Shown here one piece after another: positions 1 through 10,341 of a DNA stretch of 64,000 nucleotides; the stretch's first letter is position 1; each line of letters opens with the position of its first letter. The translations under genes were made by a program, and so were the position numbers. Source of the stretch: Oryza sativa Japonica Group (taxonomy: Eukaryota > Streptophyta > Magnoliopsida > Poales > Poaceae); contig NC_089036.1 in NCBI RefSeq assembly GCF_034140825.1, forward strand, positions 3,426,501 through 3,490,500. The letters run 5' to 3'. Under the pieces are notes generated by a model that saw nothing but the letters and a program-made list of their open reading frames with translations, did not search any database and had not been told where the DNA came from.

Positions 1-400
1 TTAAAAAAAACAGAACGTACACAAATTCAGAAGTAAATCTATCTATCCATTTATTCCCAACAACAAGAAGAAGGAATTAATCTTCTGGACATGATAAGAA
101 TGGTTGCCGTGCCACAATCACAAGCGATCACACAAACACGAAGAGTTTTTAGTCCCAAATCAGAAACTACTCCAGTTCTTTTAGCCGCGGACGGGGAGAA
201 GATCAGAGAGAAAAAAAAAATCCAAATTACTTCCAACTCGAAGGCTCTTGATCCGCCAGCAAAGCTGGTGGGCGAAAGGAAATTAAGAGACAGGTGGATG
301 CTGGTACCTGGGGCAGAGGCGGCGGAGGCGGCGGCGATGGGCGAGAGAACAGTCGGATCGCCGGGACAGAAAACCCTAGAATATATAGGAGGAAGGAGGT
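1..400 (-). other. Probable 5' end of a minus-strand gene that leaves the window
   Basis: Read on the minus strand, a TATA motif (388-381) is followed at a normal distance by a GC-rich leader with a CTAGGGTTTTC stretch and CCG/GCC runs, then a good splice donor (CAG|GTACC, exon end near 308). No convincing start codon comes before that donor, so the first exon is probably untranslated. Nothing codable can be assigned before the window edge. This is inference from composition and signals only; the product is unknown. Confidence 0.35.
381..388 (-). promoter_or_regulatory. TATA box of the minus-strand gene at the left edge
   Basis: The minus strand reads CCTATATAT here, about 30 bases before a leader-like GC-rich segment. 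An AAACCCTA telo-box-like motif on the plus strand (371-378) overlaps it. This fits a plant core promoter but rests on motif and spacing alone. Confidence 0.4.
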
Positions 401-1837
401 CGGCCGGAATGGATCCCCTCAAGTTGGGGTAGAACTCTACCGGTGGAGTTGTCCAAATCTATGTCATCTGTTACTTGTTTCCAACGGCTGAGATAATGCC
501 TCATCAGTTTCATCTGATAAATTAACTCCTTAAATTAATATGATTTTTAAATCAATTTTTTTATAGATTTTTTTTAAAAAAAGACGTACTGTTTAGCGCA
601 ATTCGGAAAACTTGCGCGAGGAAAATAAGAGAGTATGAGTTGGGAAAGACAACTTCCGAACGCACTATAAGAGCGACTACAATAAAATTATGTAAGCAGA
701 TTGTACAAGTTGCCATATCATATTTGTATTTATGTGGAGGGGAGAGGAGAAGAAAGAGAAAAAAAACGGGCTATAGATTTGTAACCAACTATTATTAAAC
801 TTGCTCAAAGATTATGTTCTTTCATCCCTTCCAAACTTCAACTCCCTCGTTCACACGTTTTCCAAATTACTAGAAGATTTATTTGTTTTAAAAAAAAAAA
901 TCATACATGAAAGCTATTTTAAAAAGTTCTATTAAATCCGCGGCTTCATTTCACCAACTACACTAGCAAACACACCCTAACAAATGTCCAAAATGGAGTC
1001 TAATCCCTAAATTGTGTTTTGGAAAGAAAAAAAAAAGGTACTCCATTTAGTTCTCCTAACTGGCGTTCCGCAAATTGGAATTCCCTTTCACGTTCTTTAC
1101 TCCTTTTAGTTCTCCACTAATCTCCCAATTACACGCGTGAGATGCAGAGAATATAGGAAAGGTGTGGGAAGGGATCGTGCCATGGAGGAGGAGACGGACT
1201 GACGGAGAACGATTTCTTTTTGGGGCACAAACAAACCCTTCGATGCTCACAGATGCTCACATCGTCCGACTGTTTGCATATTAATTAGACGCAACCAAGC
1301 AAACTACATACTTCGTTTTAAAGTATAACAACGCCTTTAAATTTTATTCCTACTTAAAACAAAAATTGCCCTAAAATATACTATATAACAACATTTTTCA
1401 CCTATATTTTTTCTCAACTAAATACAAGTATACAACATTTTACCATTCAAATTCCTTACCCTTCTCAACCAATCACGATATTATTCTATTTAATTCTACT
1501 ATTTTTTTAATTCCAATGTCTAACCTAAAACTCTTTATATTTTGGAATTAGTATATTTGGTTGGGGGTTGTTTTTCTTCATTTCTTGGGTGGCCACGGTT
1601 CACGATTTCGTTTCACGGTCCCAATGAGACGAGTAATTTTGCTTCCAACAAAATTTAACAAGAAAAGGAGCGATTTGAAGAAGCTCCAAATTGACATTTT
1701 GGGTGACGAAATTCAAAGAAATTGTGAACCCTGGGGTAGCCAGGATTCGGAGCGGCTAAACCAGTGTTTCTTCCCAATTCAAAAGACAAAGAGAAGACTC
1801 AGCGTTCCTTTTTCCTTCTACCAGCAAAGCTGCTGTG
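401..1837. other. Intergenic, no gene seen
   Basis: AT-rich sequence with homopolymer runs. The open frames here (for example 1056-1250 minus and 1561-1857 plus) have no recognisable domain, no splice-consistent extension and no codon bias. The part next to 400 would be the promoter region of the gene at the left edge. Confidence 0.6.
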
Positions 1838-1839
1838 TA

Positions 1840-2097
1840 CTCTCTCCGTACTCGTAAAGGAAGTCGTTTTGGACAGCGACACGGTCTCCAAAACACAACT
1901 TTGACTTATTATTTGTACAAAAATATTTATTGAAAAGTCATATGTATACTTTTATGAAAGTATTTTTCAAGACAAATCTATTCATATATTTTTTTACATT
2001 TTCAAACTCAACAACTTAAGAGTTATTCATGATTTATATTCCCAAGGTTTGACTTAAACATTATCCTAAACGACTTTCTTTATAAGTACGGAGGGAG
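1840..2097. mobile_element. Stowaway-type MITE (Tc1/mariner-like)
   Basis: The ends are inverted copies (CTCTCTCCGTACTCGTAAAG at the left; the complement of TATAAGTACGGAGGGAG at the right) and continue as GGAAGTCGTTT against AAACGACTTTC. A TA target duplication lies at 1838-1839 and 2098-2099. At 258 bp it is non-coding and fits the Stowaway class of mariner-mobilised MITEs. The interior also contains a weak inverted arrangement (AAAATATTTATTGAAAAG). Confidence 0.85.
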
Positions 2098-2337
2098 TAT
2101 GAAACTAAATGTCTCCACTGCGACATGTTGAAATGCGTAGGCCAAAAGTATAACAAGTAGTTAATAAAAATGTACAACTCTAATGCTGCCTCCAGATCAC
2201 AATGTAACAGATATCAGCATAGTTGAATGGAAACAAACAGTGCAGTTAACATATCCAAAGGGAGATCTAGATTAGATAGAGACTTCCACATTTGCACACA
2301 TGGGACACCTTACATATGTCCTCTACAGGCGGGCTTC

Positions 2338-5307
2338 TTAATTCACTAAAGATTGCCTTTTTTTCCTGGTTTTCTCCTCTTCCATACAATAGCCAGTGAA
2401 GTAGCCACCAAGAAGAACGGCGGTAATGGCCCATGATCGACCGATGTTTTTGAAGTGAACCTCTCTCCGAACAATTTCAAAGCTACAAACAAACATGGAA
2501 ATCGTTTGAGCTGTGATTCAAACAGGTATGAAATGGAAACAGGGGAATATGCACGCACTTTGAAATGGTTTTGCCCACCATTACCAATGGCACGGAATTG
2601 AGCTTCTTCCCCTTAATTTCATCCAGCAGTGCATTTAGCTGAAAAAAAAAAGAATAGCATCCATCAAATAAAGCATGTTCCATCTGGTTTATCGTACTAG
2701 ATATGGAACTAAAACGCAGTATGAAACATGTACCATCCAACAAACACCTATAACCACCTAGTTGCATGCGCAGGCCGAAAAAATGACCACAGATCTTGAC
2801 ACGGAAATGTCCACTCAAGAACTATTTTCATATTTTCATAAGCGCCAATAAACAGAATGAATATGTGTTTACCATGAACTTTCCAATGGAGGCATGAGCA
2901 AATGAATAAGTTAATATCAACAATTTAATCATACCAAATCAGACCACACTTGACTATAACAAAAGATATATATTTTTTGACGGTTCACCGAGGGGCGAAA
3001 TGGCCACCTGAATATATTAAGTCAAATGGTCTTACACAGGGCAAGGCTTTCGCTGTGCAAAATATCCCGTGATTTTTTTCAGGTGCTAAAGAAGACCTAA
3101 CAACAAACTAGTATAAGAGAGCATACAGCTACACCTAATGCGCGTAGAGAATACTAACAAATACAATCAAGGATCTTATTCAGTCATGGTTGTTTGATCA
3201 AGTCTGATATAACAGAATAATGAAGGATATGAAGATGGAAAAGGTCTGGTCATTGATATGCTCAAATGCACAATCTGTGCAACTGAGAAGAAATATTGTT
3301 CACATGCTCTTTATTAATGCTGAAACGTGAGAGGCTTGGGATCTTCTTACACGAGTTTATAAATGCCTATCAGACTTAAGTAGTTGCATCAAACAAAGAG
3401 AATGAAGTGATCACACCACCGAGGGCAACAGCCAGATGCAATACAATCATCAAAGGAACTACAAAGCCAAACATAATATGTACTCCCCCCGGACACAAAA
3501 ACATGTCGCAATTGCATGTGTACACGCAAACCATATTAATTTTGATCAAATATATTGTTTACAACATGTAATTTGGACATATGAAAATGGTACTGGTAAA
3601 TTTGGTACAGATCGAATCAATACTTTCATAAATCACATATCTATAACTCTTGCATTATGGAAATAAAATTTAGTGGACAAAATGACATTTGATTACTTTG
3701 AAAAGTAACAAATAATAGTTGTTTTTCTTTAACTGAAGGTAGCATATGATAGTGCTGAAGGATATTCAGAGAGCTCTATAGAGAATGCACATGTAGATGT
3801 GTACTCCAGTATTTTGTAACAAAATTTATCAGTACTCCATGTAGATGTACATAGTGCTCCATGTAGATGTAGCTAGTGCTGAAGGAGTATAAACTAACAA
3901 ATTGGCATGGAAACACTAGTATTTTCTAAAGTGGGTTTGTATCCTCCAAACTTTATAATATATTGTGGCGCAGAACTTTCATCTATGGATAAATTGACTC
4001 TGAATGTGTCTTATCAAAAGAAAACGAAAAAAGAAAATATTTTAAAGAACACATGCTAGTTCCAAATGGAATGCATATGATAGCAACTGCAATGTAACGA
4101 AACATAGGCAAATGATGTTTGTTCGGAATAAAAAGCACCAGAAGGTTTAGCCGTTTAGCTAATTCAAACCATAAGGAATTGTTTCCTTTGGTTTTGATAA
4201 CATTAAGGTGTTTGTGATGTATCATACCATGCATTTCAAATATCAGTTCAAAAAATACGCAGTGGAAGTTAAGCATACTACAGTATCATGAATAGCACTG
4301 TTCAAACAAGAGGCCCTAAGAACGGGTTAAGAAAATGATGAATTCTGGAAGAAAGGTACTTTCACAGCATAAGCGATTCAATCATAAACAATGAACTTGA
4401 TGTCTGAAATCGGAAAAATAATCAAGCAACCACACCTCTTTACATATCAAGGAACAGAATAGCACAAAAATAATGACAGGAAAGGAACTAGGGCTAGGGA
4501 AGACACAAACTTGCAACTTTACAGGGCCTACTCAAGCCTGCCAAAAACAACAATTCCAGCACCATGACTAATTCTTACTGGACCAAGAATGCTGATGAGG
4601 ACAAGACAAGGCCTTGAGCTGAACAAAAGACTTGGCACAGATTTGGATGCTTATGGTGAGAGGGAACGCATGTAGAGGAATGAAGCAGTAACGGATAATT
4701 CAAGATTGACTAGATTACGTGGGTCGAACCAGAGCATTGCGGGATCTAAAGCGAACAATGGATGATGCCTCCCATCAAGTAAAAAGACATTATCTAAAAA
4801 TCAAGTAACAAGTAGAACCCCCACCCCCTTCCACAAAAAAGAAAAGAAAAGAAACATTTGCCCCCAAAATTTGCAGTATCAAGAACATTCAAGGCAACAC
4901 CTTTTATCTATCTATTCAGGGTTCAGGGTGCAGGTCGTTCTGCAACTCGCGTATACAATATTTGGTTTCGAAGAGGGAAAGAAGAAGAAGAAGAAGAAGA
5001 AGAAGAAGAAGAAGAAGAAGAAGAAGAAGAAGAAGAAGAAGAAGAAGAAGAAGAAGAAGAAGAAGAACAAGCTTTCCTCTGCTGTAACGAACTTGGGGGC
5101 CGGGATTACCTTGGTGGCCGCCTCAGATAGGGGAGGATACGGATCCTTGTGGACGCATCCGCTCCCTGCCTCGTGAACGCCAGGAGCTGGCTTGCGCTGG
5201 CTGAGATCGCCGCCGCGGACCTCGGAAGAAAGGGCGCGGGGACGGCGAGCGCCCGCGCGTCCTGCCTTGCCGCCGCAGCCCAAGAAAGATCGCGCAAACG
5301 AAGCCAT
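2338..5307 (-). CDS. Small single-pass membrane protein, three exons, unknown function
   Basis: Three exons join in phase: 5307-5110, 2638-2559 and 2482-2338, giving 140 residues. Donors are AAG|GTAATC and AAA|GTGCGT; acceptors are TTTTTTCAG and TTTGTTTGTAG. The N-terminus (MASFARSFLGCGGKAGRAGA, then RRPRALSSEV) is arginine-rich and almost free of acidic residues, like an organelle presequence. Near the C-terminus one hydrophobic segment (SWAITAVLLGGYFTGYCM) is followed by a strongly basic tail (KTRKKRQ). I infer an organellar or inner-membrane protein; I recognise no family. The start is the first ATG of the frame, in a GC-rich leader. Intron 1 is 2.47 kb and holds a long GAA/TTC tract; a further small exon inside it cannot be excluded. 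The 3' UTR probably runs into 2098-2337. Confidence 0.6.
4979..5068. repeat. (GAA)n / (TTC)n microsatellite in intron 1
   Basis: About 30 uninterrupted GAA triplets on the plus strand, so the transcript of the surrounding minus-strand gene carries UUC repeats. The tract begins about 40 bases inside intron 1, just downstream of the exon 1 donor. It creates false poly-Lys, poly-Glu and poly-Phe frames. Confidence 0.95.
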
Positions 5308-5639
5308 GCCCACTCCTCTCTTTCGCTGCCAGCGATCGCGGCTGCAGGGTTAGGTTGGGGGTTCTGGAGTGGAGTGCGAGAGGTATGGGGAATTTTGGAC
5401 TTACGCCGTTTTAGTTGGTGGCAAAATCAATATTAAAGATTAAAGTTGGGTAAGACCGAAATTGACTCTTTCCTTTTCGGGGGAATTGGTTTCACAGTCC
5501 ATTCCCTCAGTTATTAAAAAACTCAACCTAACTAAAAATATAACTTATCCTAATAAAATAAATTTAGGCAGAGATACTACTTTAGAGCTATTACTAAAAC
5601 CATATTTTATTATTAAATATTCACTTCAAATCACTCTTA
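5308..5639. other. Upstream region of the small membrane-protein gene
   Basis: The first 100 bases look like a 5' leader and core promoter read on the minus strand: GC-rich, with GAGAGGAGTG and CTAACCCTG motifs. The rest is AT-rich and ends at the target duplication of the TRIM-like element. No TATA box is clear and no other gene is seen. Confidence 0.45.
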
Positions 5640-5975
5640 GCTTATGATAACAATCCGACCCAGGTGGGGTTGCCCGAGGCCCGATAACTTAAGGTTGTCC
5701 GGACCCCAACAGTTTCTTGGCACACCCACTAGGGGAAAGGCCCAATCTCCCTAAAAGACTAGTCCAATAGAGGAAGGTTGGCTCTCCCTTTTAAGATGGC
5801 TTCCTCCCAAGCTAAGCAATAGCTTATGATAACAATCCGGCCCAGGTGGGGTTGGCCGAGGCCCAATAACTTAAGGTTGTCTGGACCCCAACAGTTCTTT
5901 GGCATACCCACTCGGGGAAAGGCCCAATCTCCCTAAAAGACTAATCCAATAGGGAAAGGGTGGCTTCCTTCCAAG
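5638..5975. repeat. Tandem duplication across the TRIM end and its flank
   Basis: The segment starting TAGCTTATGATAAC at 5638 is repeated starting at 5820, a period of 182 bp. Each copy begins with the flanking GCTTA plus the LTR end, so the duplication took in host flank and LTR and must be later than the insertion. A further, shorter repeated block (GGGATTATTCA...CACACGTTGGCCGAGG) lies at about 5988-6080. Confidence 0.8.
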
Positions 5976-6483
5976 CTAAGTGAGGTGGGATTATTCATAG
6001 GCTCACACGTTGGCCGAGGCCCAATAACTTAAAGTTGCCCGGGATTATTCAGAGGCTCACACGTTGGCCGAGGCCCAATAACTTAAAGTTGCCCGGACCC
6101 CAACAGTTCTTTGGCACACCCACTCGGGGAAAGGCCCGCCGTCTTTGCCAGCAGGTAATAGTGGAGGAGATGTCCTCATCATTCCCACCCCCTTAAACAA
6201 GGGCCTAGCTCTGATACCAAATGATAACAATCCGGCCCAGGTGGGGTTGGCCAAGGCCCAAGAACTTAAGGTTGCCCGGACCCCAACAGTTCTTTGGCAC
6301 ACCCACTCGGGAAAAGGCCCAATCTCCCTAAAAGACTAGTCCAATAGGGGAAGTGTGGCTCTCCTTTTTAAGGTGGCTTCCTACTCCCAAGCTAAGCAAG
6401 GTGGGATTATTCAGAGGCTCACACGGTCGTCGCCCGACTTTGACGTCTTTACCAGCGGGTAATAGTGGAGGATGTCCTCATCA
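5645..6483 (-). mobile_element. TRIM-like miniature LTR retrotransposon with a 40-bp interior
   Basis: On the minus strand an LTR (6483-6222, 262 bp, TG...CA ends) is followed by two bases, a primer-binding site TGGTATCAGAGC, a purine tract AAGGGGGTGGGAA, and then the second LTR (6181-5645). A five-base target duplication GCTTA lies at 5640-5644 and 6484-6488. There is no coding region, which is the hallmark of terminal-repeat retrotransposons in miniature. The second LTR is longer than the first because it contains tandemly repeated segments. TRIMs move with proteins supplied by other elements. The structure is seen directly; the family name is inference. Confidence 0.85.
6182..6221 (-). other. 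TRIM interior: primer-binding site and polypurine tract
   Basis: The whole internal domain is 40 bp. TGGTATCAGAGC (6219-6208, minus) is complementary to the 3' end of plant initiator tRNA-Met, and the purine run at about 6194-6182 abuts the next LTR. Nothing else fits between them. Confidence 0.85.
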
Positions 6484-6720
6484 GCTTATCTTTGATTTTA
6501 AACTAGTTTATTTTATCTTTGTTTCAACTTTGAACCACCAAAAACTTTTTTTTATCGCATCAATGACTACATGTTGGGCAACCAGCCATAGGTCATACCC
6601 CACTAGATGATGGGGCGCGCCTTTGCGCACCGCCTAGAGGTATGCTGCATTGCTGACCCTGTGGCAACAATGGGTGAATGAAAATCATTGCGTTGCGCTG
6701 GATTTAATCCATATGCAATG

Positions 6721-7422
6721 TGTCGACGTTTGATGTCGCGATTCTGGTATTTGCATAGTATGGGGATCGTTGGTACCAGGGTATATGCGAGATTATAGTA
6801 AAGAAGATGGGGACGAGGATTTTTATACAGGTTCGGGCCCCTGAATTGTTAGGTAATAACCCTACTCCTGTTGGCCGAAGCCGGTCGTTGCTCTTATTCA
6901 CCATAATCACACTAATACAATATATGGGGTAGCCTATCTAATTGTTGTCGATTTGGCGGTCTGAAGTGCTGACTCGGAGTCGACAACAGGGTAGCCTCCC
7001 TCCTCAAATCCGTTCTCGGTGAGATCAGAGATAGCGCTAGACCCCTCCCGACGGCATCCATAGGTACCGATGAGGATCAACTAGGCTTCTCTCCGAAGTC
7101 GATATCCGGCAGCTTGTCTTGGCGTATGTTGGCTTGTATGTTGATCTTGTGTCTTGATCTATTGTTCCGTTTCTCCCCTCTCCTCCTAGGGGGTCTTGTA
7201 TTTATACCCATAGGTGTCCCCTTGTCCAAATAGAACTAGGAAAACCAATATGGATATAATCCGAGTAGTCCTTGTCGTTTCCATGTAGAACTCTATTCAT
7301 CCTTCCTTATGCGGAACTCGCTCCATATCCGAGGTCAGTTTCCGTATAAGACATGGTATGTGGTGGGTCCTGCCGAGATTTAGTCAACTACTATTAGGTA
7401 TGTGGTATCCATAACCTTAACA
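6721..7422 (-). mobile_element. Solo LTR, 702 bp, probably gypsy-type
   Basis: The element begins TGTCGACG and ends TTAACA, flanked by an exact five-base duplication CAATG (6716-6720 and 7423-7427). No internal region remains, so it is a solo LTR left by LTR-LTR recombination. On the minus strand a TATAAATAC box (about 7206-7198) gives its orientation. The stretch with TACAGGTTCGGGCCCC resembles LTRs of grass gypsy elements; the family assignment is tentative. The intact duplication suggests a fairly recent insertion. Confidence 0.85.
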
Positions 7423-7427
7423 CAATG

Positions 7428-7781
7428 CCCAGTGTATTTTAATCCATATGCATTGCTGGATTTAATCCATGGATTTGCATAGTTAGAAATATCTAGCTCC
7501 ATAAAAAATTGAATTCGGAGTTGTGCCAAACAGACATGGGTCTTTTTATACATTTATATTCAAGCTTAATTAGTTCTAAAATTGCTAGATGTTCTTATAT
7601 TTTAGGGGGGAAAAAGTAGCATATAACAAAAAATGGTTCTTTGGGATGCAAAGTTGGATCAATCTTTTAAATGGTTTTTCATTCATTTTCCTATTTATTG
7701 TTTCTCCTAAAAATATAGGATATTAATGTTATCACATAATTATCTCAAGTTTCGAATTTATATTTAGACTTAACGTGTAGT
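7428..7781. other. AT-rich host sequence between two solo LTRs
   Basis: No gene or element end is seen. TTTAATCCATATGCA occurs just before 6716 and again at about 7438, with a third partial copy near 7458, so the older target already held a short direct repeat. Confidence 0.5.
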
Positions 7782-7786
7782 ATATC

Positions 7787-9298
7787 TGTTGATGCGAAAA
7801 ACACGAGGCCTGGGAGATCTGCTTAACTCCAGTGCAGGTCCAAAATCTTGCCTTTTAGGTTCGTGAGCGTGCCAGTTGATTTGATCCTGCAATCAACAAG
7901 AAATAAAGATAAAGAAACCGCAGTTAAATCCATAAATGATAGCCGATCGGCCAGCCGCCGATGACATATCATTTATCTTCGAGCCGATGTCATATATGAA
8001 TCGATCGGCAGTTGTGAATAAGCAAATCATAACTAAATCTACTCGATCGGCTGTAGATGTTAGCAATATATAATCTTTATGTCGATATATACTTAAACCA
8101 AGTGATTGGGATAGATCGGTCGTCATGCCGAGACAGTATAAATCACTTAGATCGAAATATATATTAACAATGAGATTATAGATGTTCACAACATAGCCGA
8201 TCAGATAGATCTAGCGTGTATCGGCTAATACTCCGATACCACTCTATATTAAGATATTAAAGCAAGTAAAATATATCAAACATAGAGCTTAATACACCTA
8301 AATGCAATAGGATCTTAACACAAAGAGCAGATTTAGCATAACAATTGAGCACATAAGACATAAAGCTAAATCAGGTAAGATCGGCTGAAACCCCGATGCT
8401 ACTCTACTCAACAACCAAGAAGCAAGCTAGAGATTATAATTCTAGGCACGACTTATGAGATCAAACTCAACTGATGCAGCCATAAGTATGAAAAGAAAGA
8501 CAATATCTATACAATCAAGCTATTGAAAGTTTTATAGAGTGGTGGATATCCTATATAATCTAAGCCAACATCGATATTTAACCTAATCAGCTGCTCCCTA
8601 GCGATAGATATTAGCCGATCAGAGATTAAATAGCGATATTGTCAGAGATTATATAAGATATATGATAATTCGACAACTTACATGAACAAGATTAGAGTAT
8701 CATAAAGATAGAAGCACTAATCCCGAGAACACAAGCCGCCATAACAAGCTTTACCTCTAGTTGAAGATCAAAACTGATGCAGCTCAACCCAAAAGTAAGA
8801 ACTCATCGAAACAAAACGAAAGTAAAAGAGTGGCGATGCGCCGAAATTGTTGTTGAACGTGTGTTGTCGTATTACATGGGGCTCGGGGTCTATTTATACC
8901 CGAGATTACAAAATATGTCCTTGTCGGACACGACTCTTATCTCTAACAAACTCTAAGATATCATAAGTTTTTGCGGCAGACTTTTACCCAAACTTATCTC
9001 TAAGGAATTTACATAAAATATCCTAATTAATATATACAATTGCCTTTTTAGGACTCAATCCGTGTATGGCAATCCATATGAAGCACTTTAACTCAACCCG
9101 ATGACGTACACCGAGTCGTATTGCCGGAATCGGCTCAATCGGCTAACCCTGTCCGACTCGAACTCTGCCGATCCTGATCGTAGCCGATTTGGACTCCAGC
9201 CGATTCTTGCTTTGTTTCTGAAACGATCTTGATCTTGGATTCCGCTTCGATCTAATCTTCATCTCCGATACTCAGATTACCAAATTTTGTTGTTAACA
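7787..9298 (-). mobile_element. Solo LTR, 1,512 bp, probably gypsy-type
   Basis: The ends are TGTTGATG and GTTAACA, with an exact duplication ATATC at 7782-7786 and 9299-9303. A TATAAATAG box on the minus strand (near 8900) sets the orientation. The interior repeats AGCCGATCGG-type motifs and has no open frame, so it is a single long LTR. It lies 364 bp from the previous solo LTR and has the same orientation, but its sequence is different. Confidence 0.85.
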
Positions 9299-9412
9299 AT
9301 ATCTTATTTATCCAATTTAAAAATGCTTCATTTATAATTTTTTTAATGGATGACGTTGTTGACTTTTGCATATGATATTTGGACATTGTCTTATTAAGAA
9401 AACTATCCAAGT

Positions 9413-10341
<929 letters not shown>

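Noticed and set aside
2950-3110. Sequence with GGTTCACCGAGGGGCGAAAT and CACCTGAATATATTAAG, possible LINE or other transposon tail
   Set aside because: Looks repetitive, but I could find no ends, duplication or coding remnant to support a call.
4858-5313. Frames with poly-Glu, poly-Lys and poly-Phe
   Set aside because: They are translations of the GAA/TTC microsatellite; only the exon 1 part of the minus-strand frame (5307-5110) is kept.
5149-5436. Plus-strand open frame
   Set aside because: Antisense to the GC-rich first exon of the minus-strand gene, with no domain.
6208-6219. tRNA-like match at the retroelement primer sites (also 21426-21438 and 42740-42749)
   Set aside because: These are only 10-13 base complements of the initiator tRNA-Met end, not tRNA genes.
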